Part shown: positions 54,160-64,000 of the stretch, one piece after another
How positions within the stretch are numbered: position 1 is the first letter of the stretch
Layout: every line of letters begins with the position of its first letter
Source of the DNA: DASUAS01 sp963809795
GTDB lineage: Bacteria > Actinomycetota > Acidimicrobiia > IMCC26256 > DASPTH01
Length of the DNA: 64,000 nt
Assembly: GCA_963809795.1 (NCBI GenBank)
Contig: CAWELN010000006.1
Coordinates: 310,001-374,000, forward strand
Direction of reading: 5' to 3'
The notes under the pieces: model-generated
The model's input: the letters and a program-made list of their open reading frames with translations, nothing else
Told to the model about the DNA's origin: nothing
Database searches by the model: none
Program-made: the position numbers and the translations under genes

Positions 54160-55062
54160 ATGAAGTTCTGGGCATCGACCGCGTTCTCACCGCCCGAGCA
54201 CTACGTCCCGCTCGCGAAGGCGGCCGATGCCGCCGGGATCGACGGCATGCTGATGTCGGACCACGTCTTCTACCCCCGGGACCTCACGACCCCGTACCCG
54301 TACTCGGGCGACGGATCGCCGATCTGGCCGCCCGACACCGCGTGGCCGGACAACTGGGTGACGATCGGCGCGATGGCGGGAGCCACCGAGCGGATCCACT
54401 TCGCGACCGCGGTCTACATCGCGCCCGCGCGCGACATCTTCACGGTCGCCAAGGCGGTCGGCACCGCGGCGGTGATCTCGGGGAACCGGGTGCACCTCGG
54501 GCTCGGCGCCGGGTGGATGCGAGAGGAGTTCGAACAGACCGGCCAGGAGTATTCGAACCGCGGCCGGCGCCTCGACGAGATGATCCCCGCGTTGCGCGAG
54601 CTGTGGCGCGGCGGATGGGTGGAGCACCACGGCGAGCACTACGACTTCGGGCCGCTCCAGATCGAGCCGGCCCCGAGCACGCCGGTGCCGATCTGGGTGG
54701 GTGGGCATTCGGAACCGGCCCTGCGTCGGGCTGCGACCTTCGGCGACGGGTGGATCGGGAACGCGTACCCATTCGACGAAGCGGAACGGCGCATCGGCGA
54801 CCTGCGTCGGCACCTGACTGCCGTGGGACGGGCCGACGAACCGTTCGAGATCGTCATCGGGCTCTATGACCCGCCCACCCCCGACGTGGTCGCCCGTGCG
54901 GAAGCCCTCGGGATCACGGGGCTGATGTGCGTGCCGTGGTTCACCGACGCTCGTGACGACGACAGTGGCGTTGCGGGCGCGAACGCCGGTACCGAGCTCG
55001 CGCGCAAGATCGAGGCCACCTACGAGTTCGTCGACACCTGGGTCAAGCCGCTGACCGGATGA
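54160..55062 (+). CDS. LLM class F420-dependent oxidoreductase (TIGR03619-like)
   Basis: A 300-residue luciferase-like TIM barrel. KFWASTAFSPPEHYVPLAKAADAAGIDGMLMSDHVFYPRDL, HLGLGAGWMREEFEQTGQEYSNRGRRLDEMI and PIWVGGHSEPALRRAATFGDGWIG are typical of the probable F420-dependent TIGR03619/TIGR03854 groups. A GGGG ribosome-binding site lies just before the ATG. It diverges from the crotonase operon by about 75 bp, so the two may share regulation. Confidence 0.88.
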   Translation: MKFWASTAFSPPEHYVPLAKAADAAGIDGMLMSDHVFYPRDLTTPYPYSGDGSPIWPPDTAWPDNWVTIGAMAGATERIHFATAVYIAPARDIFTVAKAVGTAAVISGNRVHLGLGAGWMREEFEQTGQEYSNRGRRLDEMIPALRELWRGGWVEHHGEHYDFGPLQIEPAPSTPVPIWVGGHSEPALRRAATFGDGWIGNAYPFDEAERRIGDLRRHLTAVGRADEPFEIVIGLYDPPTPDVVARAEALGITGLMCVPWFTDARDDDSGVAGANAGTELARKIEATYEFVDTWVKPLTG

Positions 55063-55087
55063 CGTGCTGCGTGGTGCCGGGCGGCGC

Positions 55088-56110
55088 TCAGTCCTCGAGC
55101 TGGCCGACCGGGATGGAGCGCTCCATCATCCCGTAGGTCTCTTCGCCGTCCCACCGGTAGCGGACGCCGGCCTGCTGGAGCGCGGGTGCGAACTCATGGT
55201 GCGTGCCACCGGCCATGCACGCCGACACGATGGTCTCGCCCTCGATCCGTAGATCGCCGTCGGCGGTGCGCAGGGTGACGACGACGTCCTCGCCGAAGGG
55301 CTGGAGGCGCCGCAGCCACGGCGCGTCGACCAGGGTGGCCGGGATCATGCGCTCGCCGTCGAACACGTAGGCCTCGTTGTAGGTGGGCTGGCCGTCGGGC
55401 CGCTCGGGGAACGCCAGGCCCCCGAAGCCGCGCCCACTCGGGAACAACGCGCTCGGCCAGCAGTGGCCCCAGAAGCCGCCGACGTCGCGCACGCCCTGGC
55501 GGTGGATGCGCAGGCCGGTGCCGGTGAACGACCATTCGTCGTCGCCGGCGCGCACGGTGCCGCGGGAGGTGCACAGCTGCTCGTAGCGGGGGCTGATGAA
55601 CGCACCCGCGAACCCTTGGTGGAACACCTCGGCGGCGTCGTCGTTCATCGTCCCCGGCACCCAGGGTGGCGCGGCGATCGTGAGCTCGACGTCGACCCGC
55701 AGCCGGATGCGGGGGCCGTCGAGATCACCGCGCGCCAGCGCGTGGGCGGTGGTGTCGAGCGCGGTGCCGTCGTAGGTCACGGTCAACGTCTTGAACGGCT
55801 CGACGTGACGGAACTCGAGGCCACCGGCCGCGAACGTTCGGCAGACGCCGTCGGCGTCGACAGGGGAGCGCCCCTCGCCCGATTCGCGTACGACGACCGT
55901 CCGCCCGTCGGGGAACCCGAGGTTCACCTGGAGGTCGCGCTTGTCCCACGACTCCGCCACCGCTTCGATGCCGATCCGCGGGAGCCCGATCAGTCCCGCA
56001 TCGTCGGAGATCCAGGCCGACGCGCTCTCGCGGAACTGGGGGTCGTCGGGCCGTGCCGCGAGGAAGTGATCGCTGGACGGGTCCACGCCACCGGTGAGAT
56101 CGATCGTCAT
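55088..56110 (-). CDS. Hypothetical protein of a catabolic-neighbourhood family
   Basis: A 340-residue soluble, beta-rich protein without signal peptide or membrane segment. Recognisable blocks are LQVNLGFPDGRTVVVRESGEG, FKTLTVTYDGTALD, and HRQGVRDVGGFWGHCWPSALFPSGRGFGGLAFPER. The last resembles the hydroxysteroid/carotenoid 1,2-hydratase-like beta-barrel (DUF7064-type) proteins, but I am not sure of this. It is convergent with the LLM gene and divergent from an SDR. Its function is unknown. Confidence 0.68.
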   Translation of the reverse strand: MTIDLTGGVDPSSDHFLAARPDDPQFRESASAWISDDAGLIGLPRIGIEAVAESWDKRDLQVNLGFPDGRTVVVRESGEGRSPVDADGVCRTFAAGGLEFRHVEPFKTLTVTYDGTALDTTAHALARGDLDGPRIRLRVDVELTIAAPPWVPGTMNDDAAEVFHQGFAGAFISPRYEQLCTSRGTVRAGDDEWSFTGTGLRIHRQGVRDVGGFWGHCWPSALFPSGRGFGGLAFPERPDGQPTYNEAYVFDGERMIPATLVDAPWLRRLQPFGEDVVVTLRTADGDLRIEGETIVSACMAGGTHHEFAPALQQAGVRYRWDGEETYGMMERSIPVGQLED

Positions 56111-56312
56111 GCGCGGACCTTAACGACGCCCGCGCCCCGCGGGCCAACGCCCTTCGGAGCGAGGTCGGTTCGGCTGCGGTCGCCGCGGCGCCCTTCGACG
56201 AGAGGGGGCACGGGGCGCGGCCATCGGCTCATAGGGTTCCTCGGACTCGAACCGCCCAACACCGTGCCGAGGTCGAATGCCGGCTCGGGCTCTCCAGGGA
56301 AGGAAGCGGCGC

Positions 56313-57101
56313 ATGGACCTCATGCTCACGGACAAGGTTGCGGTCGTCACCGGCGCAGGCAAGGGCATCGGGATGGCAGTCACGCGGGAGCTCGCCGACG
56401 AGGGCGCGTGCGTCGTCGCCGGGTCACGGTCCGCGTCCGCCCTGGAGGGCCTGGACCGCGTCACGGCCGTCGCGCTCGACCTCTCGACCCCGGATGCCCC
56501 CGCCGCGCTCGTGCAACGGGCCCTTGACGACCACGGCCGGGTCGACGTCCTCGTCAACAACGTCGGCGCGGTGAAGCTTCGACTCGACGGCTTCCTCGCC
56601 ACGACCGACGACGACTTCGCCTGGGCGATGAACATGAACTTCTTCACCACGCTGCGCGCCACCCGCGCGGTGCTGGGGCCGATGGTGGCCCAAGGCGGCG
56701 GATCCATCGTCAACATCTGCTCGGTCAACGCCTTCTTCCAACCCGACGGCGGCACCATCGACTACGGCGCCGCCAAAGCCGCGGTGCTCAACCTCTCGAA
56801 ATCGTTGGCTCAAGAGTTCGGCCCCCACGGCATCCACGTGAACTGCATCTCTCCCGGCCCCGTGGCCACCGATCTCTGGTTGGGCGAGCACGGCGTGGCC
56901 GAGACCGTCGCCGCCGCGACCGGCGTGGACGCCGACACCGCCCGTGACGCGGTGGTCGCGGGCATCGGCGGGTTCGCCACCGGCCGCTTCACGACTCCTG
57001 AGGAAGTCGCGACGCTCGTGGCCCTGCTCGCATCGGAGCGCACGGCCAACGTGACCGGTGCCGACTACGTCATCGACGGCGGCCTCATCAAGACCACCTA
57101 G
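56313..57101 (+). CDS. SDR family oxidoreductase
   Basis: A 262-residue classical SDR. TGAGKGIG (14-21), NNVG, the catalytic YGAAK in IDYGAAKAAVLNLSKSLA, and VIDGGLIKTT at the end. The ATG at 56313 follows AGGGAAGGAAG, a strong ribosome-binding site, so the longer frame from 56277 is rejected. The 200-bp gap upstream (56111-56312) holds no gene. The branch resembles 3-oxoacyl-ACP-reductase-like SDRs. Confidence 0.88.
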   Translation: MDLMLTDKVAVVTGAGKGIGMAVTRELADEGACVVAGSRSASALEGLDRVTAVALDLSTPDAPAALVQRALDDHGRVDVLVNNVGAVKLRLDGFLATTDDDFAWAMNMNFFTTLRATRAVLGPMVAQGGGSIVNICSVNAFFQPDGGTIDYGAAKAAVLNLSKSLAQEFGPHGIHVNCISPGPVATDLWLGEHGVAETVAAATGVDADTARDAVVAGIGGFATGRFTTPEEVATLVALLASERTANVTGADYVIDGGLIKTT

Positions 57102-57232
57102 CTGTTCACCTGGAGGCCGACGACCTCGTGCCGTGCGGCGCTGAGGCGGCGCTGAGCGCGCACGCCCCTACCTCTCCTCACACTGTCTCGGCCGCGTCCG
57201 GTGGCCGCTTGCAACTGCTGCGAGCGCGGTGG

Positions 57233-57649
57233 TTACTTCGTCGAGGGGGGCGACGGCGTGCCACCGATGAGGTGTTGGTGGAGTTGTTCGGTCATCTGGT
57301 TGATCGCCCGGGTGAGGTTCGTGTTCTCGACCAGGAGGGTGTTGACGTCCTGGTAGTCCCGGTCGGACTTCACTTGCTGGAACGCGGCCTGGCGGTTCTG
57401 GCCGATCATGACGAACGTGGACAGGAAGATCGCCTCGAGCGACACCGCCAGCGTGAGCGTCGGCCACGGATTGTTCTCGAACACCAGCATCCACACTGCG
57501 AAGATTGCGATGTGGAGGTAGACGAAGTTCATGGAGCCCGCGAAGGCGGTGATCTTGTCGGCGACGCGAAGCTGCGCGTCCGCGGCCCGCTTGTTGAATT
57601 GTTCGACGACCGCGGGATGGTGCAGGACGTTGGGATCGAGCGTGCGCAT
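57233..57649 (-). CDS. DUF1003 domain-containing membrane protein
   Basis: A 138-residue protein. ADKITAFAGSMNFVYLHIAIFAVWMLVF and LTLAVSLEAIFLSTFVMIGQNRQA are the two membrane helices of DUF1003, followed by the conserved KSDRDYQDVNTLLVENTNLTRAINQMTEQLHQHL coiled region. The function is unknown. It begins a stretch where third-position A/T is visibly more common than in the rest of the window. Confidence 0.88.
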   Translation of the reverse strand: MRTLDPNVLHHPAVVEQFNKRAADAQLRVADKITAFAGSMNFVYLHIAIFAVWMLVFENNPWPTLTLAVSLEAIFLSTFVMIGQNRQAAFQQVKSDRDYQDVNTLLVENTNLTRAINQMTEQLHQHLIGGTPSPPSTK

Positions 57650-57774
57650 CGGGTGGACCTCCTCAGGTGACGAGCCAGAGCGCGAAACACCGTGGGCGCG
57701 TCCCAGAGCGCTCAGGGCGCGGTGAGATCTTCTCGTTGTCTGTATCGCTGCTGAGGGTGCGCGGGTGCGCCGGC

Positions 57775-58206
57775 TCAGGTCTTGGCGCCGGCCGCCAGCT
57801 CGTCGGCGTCCATTCGCGCCAGGGTGGCGTCGAGCACTGCGTACTCGGCTTCCTCGATTGCCCCGTAGGCGTAGTCGATTGCGAACGAGGCGTCTTCCTC
57901 GGCACTGTCGGCGTCTCTCTGCGCAGTCTTCAGATCGTGTGTGGCTCGCCGCTCGTCCACGTGCTTGCGGATCGTGTCGAGGTGCTCTTGCCACGAACGC
58001 TGCATGTCGTCCCACCAAGCCGAGAGATTTCCTTTGTCGGTCTCGGCGTTCTTGTGGAGCTGGTCGGCCTGCGCCTGCGCCGATTTGCGCGCCTGCTTCA
58101 CGTCCTGCTCGAGCTCGGCCTTCGCCTTGGTCTTCGCCGCCGCGGCTCGATCCTCGGCCTCCTTGGCTTTGGCGGCGAGCTTGGTCAATTGCTCTGAGAG
58201 CGTCAT
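57775..58206 (-). CDS. Coiled-coil hypothetical protein
   Basis: A 143-residue, highly charged, Ala/Lys/Glu/Asp-rich protein, almost wholly helical. Heptad-like repeats run from residue 5 to 60 (KLAAKAKEAEDRAAAAKTKAKAELEQDVKQARKSAQ). The central WWDDMQRSWQEHLDTIRKHVDERR segment is more conserved-looking. There is no signal or membrane segment. AAGGACG lies upstream of the ATG. It follows the actinobacterial pattern of small stress-type coiled-coil proteins; no family is named. Confidence 0.72.
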   Translation of the reverse strand: MTLSEQLTKLAAKAKEAEDRAAAAKTKAKAELEQDVKQARKSAQAQADQLHKNAETDKGNLSAWWDDMQRSWQEHLDTIRKHVDERRATHDLKTAQRDADSAEEDASFAIDYAYGAIEEAEYAVLDATLARMDADELAAGAKT

Positions 58207-58439
58207 CAGCAACGTCCTTTCACGGGGAGGACGGAACACGGGCTGGTGATCGTCAGATCGCGGCGCGCAGAACCCTTGGCTCTCTGATCCACTCCAGCCG
58301 CTCCCAACACAATGCGCTTCGGCACACCTGAACGCCAGCCCCAAATCGACCTCTCGATGAAGTCCCGGGTTCGGGCCGGGATTCATGCGTCGGCCGCCCT
58401 GAGCACCGGGTCGCCGTCAGTTCGGAGTCGTGCGTTTCG

Positions 58440-58889
58440 TCAGGTGACCGACTCGGCGGCCACCTTCAGGTGACCGAGCCACGACGCCAACGAAGCATCG
58501 AGCATGGCTTGCATTCCGCCGGCGTCGGCGTTCACGGGCTCGCCCGCGAACGATTCATTGGTTTCGACTCGCACGCCAGTCGGTGTCGCCCGGAAGATCC
58601 ACTCGTGGATCCCGGTGATGCCGTCAGCCGTTCCGCCCCAGAGAACTCGTGATCGTGGGTTGACCTCGTAGATGGTCGAGGTGACGGTGAAGCCGTAGCT
58701 CGTCCACGTGAACGCAGATCCCGGAACGAACGCGCCATCGGCTCGAGCGGCGGTGATGTCCGTTTGCCACTCCGGCCAGTGGTCAACGTCCGTATGCAGG
58801 TGCCAGACCGTTTCGAGCGGCGCCGAGATGTCAACGCCGTGGCGCGCGACCACAGGAGCCCCACTGTCGATGTCGCTCGGATTGCCCAT
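58440..58889 (-). CDS. SRPBCC family protein
   Basis: A 149-residue START/SRPBCC-fold protein. DISAPLETVWHLHTDVDHWPEWQTDI (residues 20-45) is the classical opening; SRVLWGGTADGITGIHEWIFRATPTGVRVETNESF forms the later strands, and the C-terminal helix is ASLASWLGHLKVAAESV. Members bind hydrophobic ligands or act as cyclases/dehydratases. The gap to the coiled-coil gene (58207-58439) shows no gene. The tRNA-Ala lies 65 bp upstream on the same strand. Confidence 0.85.
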   Translation of the reverse strand: MGNPSDIDSGAPVVARHGVDISAPLETVWHLHTDVDHWPEWQTDITAARADGAFVPGSAFTWTSYGFTVTSTIYEVNPRSRVLWGGTADGITGIHEWIFRATPTGVRVETNESFAGEPVNADAGGMQAMLDASLASWLGHLKVAAESVT

Positions 58890-58954
58890 GACTCTCCCCA
58901 GACGTCCTCGTGGCGGCGCGGACGCGACGGCTCGCGGCCCAGGGCACACCGGAG

Positions 58955-59027
58955 TGGAGCTGAGGGGAATCGAACCCCTGACCCCTTCCATGCCATGGAA
59001 GTGCTCTACCAACTGAGCTACAGCCCC
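58955..59027 (-). tRNA. tRNA-Ala (anticodon GGC)
   Basis: A 73-nt cloverleaf on the minus strand. Acceptor GGGGCTG pairs with CAGCTCC (one G-U), the D arm has AGCTCAGTTGGTAGAGC, the anticodon stem is CTTCC/GGAAG with loop ATGGCAT, giving GGC, and the T arm is CAGGGGTTCGATTCCCCTC. The discriminator is A and CCA is not encoded. Confidence 0.97.
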
Positions 59028-59162
59028 GAGAACGAGCGGGGGTCAAGAATAGCGGGTAGGTACAGCCCTCCAGGAGACGGACGCTGGGACGCCCGAGTCT
59101 TCTGGACACATGGACGGGTTGGGCTTCTCCGAGGTGGGCGCACTCGCGTGCACATCGGACAC

Positions 59163-60038
59163 CTAGGTGTCGTCGCGGTGAGATCTCCATGCGTCGGCGC
59201 GAAACGCCACATCGACCGTGACTTCGCCTTCGATGCCGAGCAACTCGCTGAGGAAGCGTCGCGCGGCGGCGAAGACCTGTTCGCGTTGGTCGTCGGGCAG
59301 GGTGATGATCCAGCTCAACGTCCCGAGCAGGCCGATCAACTCGTCCGCGTTGAGCGCTACGTCCCACGAGAACACGTGCTGCTCAGGTGTGCTGAACGGC
59401 ATCCCGGCCGGGATCTTCAGCACGAACTCCGGGCGTAGCGAATCGCTGAAGATCAGATCACCGAGGTCACCCGCACTCGGACCAGCACCCTGCTCGGAGC
59501 TGACATCCGCATTCTCCGTCGTCCGTTGCGCAAGCAATTCGCGGGCGTGAGCCATGAACCCGCCATCCGGATCGGGTCCCGACCAGACGGCTCCGAGCAG
59601 CCCTCCCGGTACCAGAACGCGAGCGGCTTCGGCGACGGCCGGGACCGGATCGACCCAGTGCCAGGACGAAGACGCGAGGATCGCATCGGCGGAACGATCG
59701 GGCAGCGGGATCGATTCGGCTCGTCCGTTCACCGCGGTCGCGCGTGGTACCTGTGCGCGGAGGACGGACCGCATCCTGTCGTCGGGCTCGACGGCCACGA
59801 CTTCATCGGCTCGGTCGATCAGGAGTCGGGTCAATGCCCCGGTGCCGGCTCCGAGATCGACGACGCGTGCGACGCGAGTGGGAAGGAACCACTCCACCGC
59901 GGAGGTGGGAGGCCCCGGCCGAAACCGTTCGTACTCCGCCGCGACGGCGCCGAAGCTGCCGGCCCGCTCGTCCTTGCTCAGCCCAGTCCCGATCTCCGCG
60001 GCTGGTCGCGGCATCGTCCATGGTCCCCATCGCCACAT
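59163..60038 (-). CDS. Class I SAM-dependent methyltransferase
   Basis: A 291-residue methyltransferase. VVDLGAGTGALTRLL (SAM motif I) is near residue 60, VVAVEPDDRM is motif II, and ADAILASSSWHWVDPVPAVAEAARVLVPGG (motifs IV-V) carries the HWVDP signature of a Methyltransf_11 subgroup. An ATG at 60014 would shorten the protein by eight residues and has GGGGA upstream, so the start is uncertain. It shares HWVDP with the methyltransferase at 60447, and codon use is less GC-biased than in most of the window. Confidence 0.85.
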   Translation of the reverse strand: MWRWGPWTMPRPAAEIGTGLSKDERAGSFGAVAAEYERFRPGPPTSAVEWFLPTRVARVVDLGAGTGALTRLLIDRADEVVAVEPDDRMRSVLRAQVPRATAVNGRAESIPLPDRSADAILASSSWHWVDPVPAVAEAARVLVPGGLLGAVWSGPDPDGGFMAHARELLAQRTTENADVSSEQGAGPSAGDLGDLIFSDSLRPEFVLKIPAGMPFSTPEQHVFSWDVALNADELIGLLGTLSWIITLPDDQREQVFAAARRFLSELLGIEGEVTVDVAFRADAWRSHRDDT

Positions 60039-60061
60039 GCTGCCTGATCCAAAGGGTCCGC

Positions 60062-60377
60062 CTACTCGTCGGGATCCCAGAGGGTCACTGCGCTTGGTGC
60101 CGACTGGGTGATGCTCGTGGCATCGAGCGTCACCATGGTCTCGGGGATCTCTGCGTCAGCCCACTCCACATAGATGTTCATCGGGCCGGGGGCCGGGAGT
60201 GGGAAGCAAGACATTCGCCAACGCGATCGCGACTCGTTCGGTCTTCGCCAAGAGCGCGTTGATCGGCACGGGTGCTCCGAGGATCGCTTCGGACGGGCGA
60301 TCCCACAGTGGTGGACGCCATCCGGTCGGCTGTTCCTGCGGCTCGGGGAGCGGCGGGAGCGGGTCGAAGAAGGGCAT
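60062..60377 (-). pseudogene. Small conserved hypothetical protein, frameshifted at 60188-60192
   Basis: The first frame begins MPFFDPLPPLPEPQEQPTGW and continues through RPPLWDRPSEAILGA to ALAN, a Pro-rich opening I recognise from small uncharacterised actinobacterial proteins. The frame breaks at a run of five G (plus strand 60188-60192) and resumes with MNIYVEWADAEIPE, ending at 60062. Removing one base gives about 104 residues. The homopolymer makes a sequence error likely. It lies between two related methyltransferases. Confidence 0.65.
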
Positions 60378-60446
60378 GAACCACCGTATCGGGACGGCGA
60401 ACCGCGCGGCGCGGCCATCGTTTGAGGTGCCCGAGTCGGGCAGGCT

Positions 60447-61364
60447 GTGGAGGTGAGCGAAGCGAACGAGCATGAGTCGAGCAAGGTCGAGGCGTACATC
60501 CCATTGCCGGACGATCCGCGGTACTCCCGCGTCGCCGCCCGGCAAGGCTTCGAGGACATCGCGGTTGCGTATGACCGGGCTCGCCCCGGATATCCAGGTG
60601 CGCTCTTCGACGCGTTGGAGACGGGTTGCGGGTTGCGCGCGTCGGATCGAATCCTCGAAGTGGGTTGTGGCACTGGACAGGCCACTCGCTCACTCGCAGA
60701 GCGCGGGTACGAGATCACGTGCGTCGAGCTGGGCGAGCACCTTGCCTCCCTTGCCCGCGAGAACCTAGGGCACTACCCGAACGTCACGATCGAAGTCGGG
60801 TCATTTGAAGACGCGGATCTCGGTTCGGAGCGCTTCGACCTGGTGTTTTCAGCGACCGCGTTCCATTGGGTGGATCCCGAGATCGGCTACGCCAAAGCCG
60901 CTCGTGTCCTCGAGCCGGGCGGGCACCTCGCGCTGGTCACCAACGCGCATGTTGCCGGTGGCACCCAGGACCTGATCGCGGACGCGGTGCAAGACATTCA
61001 TCGCCGCATCGCACCCGAGGTCGGACCATGGCAGTTCGCCACCGTGAGCGAGGTCGCGGGGCGAGCGTCGGCGACCAGTGACATCGCGGAGTTGTGGAGC
61101 AGGGTGGATCGAAGCTTCGTGCCACCTCCTCCGGTCGATCACCTCTTCGAGTCGCCAACGGTGTCGCGGTTCCCCTGGACGGCGGTGTACGACCGTGACG
61201 GGTACCTCGCAATGCTGGCCACGCAGTCGATCTACGTCCTGATGGAACCTCAACGGCGCAGGGAGCTCCTCACCAGCATCGGTGACGTGATCGATGACCG
61301 TCTCGACGGCCACATCACCAAGCAGTACCTGGCCATACTGGCGGTTGCACGCAGGCGAGCGTGA
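60447..61364 (+). CDS. Class I SAM-dependent methyltransferase
   Basis: A 305-residue methyltransferase. GFEDIAVAYDRARPGYPGALFDAL opens the fold, ILEVGCGTGQATRSLAERG is SAM motif I (about residues 70-88), CVELGEHLASLARENL motif II, and VFSATAFHWVDPEIGYAKAARVLEPGG the HWVDP region. The GTG start at 60447 is uncertain; GTG at 60453 has GGAGG directly before it and is as likely. The methyl acceptor is unknown. The two HWVDP methyltransferases flank a small protein and probably arose by duplication or joint transfer. Confidence 0.86.
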   Translation: MEVSEANEHESSKVEAYIPLPDDPRYSRVAARQGFEDIAVAYDRARPGYPGALFDALETGCGLRASDRILEVGCGTGQATRSLAERGYEITCVELGEHLASLARENLGHYPNVTIEVGSFEDADLGSERFDLVFSATAFHWVDPEIGYAKAARVLEPGGHLALVTNAHVAGGTQDLIADAVQDIHRRIAPEVGPWQFATVSEVAGRASATSDIAELWSRVDRSFVPPPPVDHLFESPTVSRFPWTAVYDRDGYLAMLATQSIYVLMEPQRRRELLTSIGDVIDDRLDGHITKQYLAILAVARRRA

Positions 61365-61455
61365 AGCGGTTCGGACGCCGTCCTACGGCCCCGAGGAACG
61401 GACACGAACACCGGTGAGGGAGCGCGCGATCCCGGCCCGGTACGCTCGCCCGAGC

Positions 61456-64000
<2,545 letters not shown>

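Noticed and set aside
56230..56285. tRNA 3' half (GGTTCGAGTCC on the minus strand)
   Set aside because: The T stem does not pair and no anticodon or acceptor stem can be drawn.
58440..61364. Integrated element at tRNA-Ala
   Set aside because: No integrase and no repeated copy of the tRNA 3' end were found; only the compositional shift is kept as a finding.
61365..61455. T-box or attenuator before leuS
   Set aside because: Only 90 bp are available; no T-box sequence, specifier loop or terminator/antiterminator pair is visible.

Overview
The window is very GC-rich, with about 60 tightly packed genes and strong G/C bias at third codon positions. It has no mobile elements, CRISPR array or prophage. 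High GC, three LLM-type (probably F420-dependent) oxidoreductases, seven short-chain dehydrogenases (SDRs), CaiB/BaiF CoA-transferase, SCP-x-like thiolase, TIGR03086 and DUF2889 proteins together suggest a free-living actinobacterium, most like class Acidimicrobiia. This placement is inferred from gene content, not from a marker-gene search.

Layout. 1-4077: minus-strand operon of thioesterase, DUF1214-type protein and three SDRs, one of them degenerate. 4115-10561: SMP-30 lactonase, alpha/beta hydrolase, flavodoxin-like protein, a second DUF1214-SDR pair, SnoaL-like protein, ASCH protein and enoyl-CoA hydratase. 10601-18292: amidohydrolase, alpha/beta hydrolase, phosphotriesterase-like enzyme, two MFS permeases and a flippase-like membrane protein. 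18327-27949: His-rich membrane protein, kinase-like/flippase fusion, amidohydrolase-VOC-SDR-LLM cluster, cyclopropane synthase and TrhA. 28030-40347: ABC-F ATPase, flavin reductase, acyl-CoA synthetase with LLM oxidoreductase, DUF2889, a run of membrane proteins, FAD oxidoreductase, HhH glycosylase and a Pro/Thr-rich membrane protein. 40481-47998: thiolase, PlsY-like protein, MFS, DegV, hydrolase, lysS and two secreted paralogues. 47999-57101: CoA-ester and lipid-type catabolism (SDR, CoA-transferase, thiolase, crotonase, LLM, SDR). 57233-64000: DUF1003, coiled-coil and SRPBCC proteins, tRNA-Ala(GGC), two related methyltransferases around a small protein, and the start of leuS.

Most of the metabolic genes read as parts of dispersed CoA-thioester degradation: activation (acyl-CoA synthetase, CoA-transferase), hydration (two crotonases), dehydrogenation (SDRs), cleavage (two thiolases) and release (PaaI-like thioesterase), with hydrolases, amidohydrolases and LLM enzymes opening substrates. 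No single complete pathway can be named. Four-base GTGA/ATGA overlaps are frequent and imply translational coupling.

The most unusual points are: a family of homologous 59-60-bp repeats, tandem in two divergent promoter regions and single at a third site; convergent gene pairs whose stop codons form the arms of a hairpin; repeated linkage of DUF1214-type genes with SDRs; and eight single-base-type frame breaks in seven otherwise intact genes, several in homopolymers or CG runs, which suggests residual sequence errors rather than gene decay. I saw no stretch over 300 bases without a gene; the longest gaps (5842-6102 and 48857-49097) are filled by the repeat arrays.
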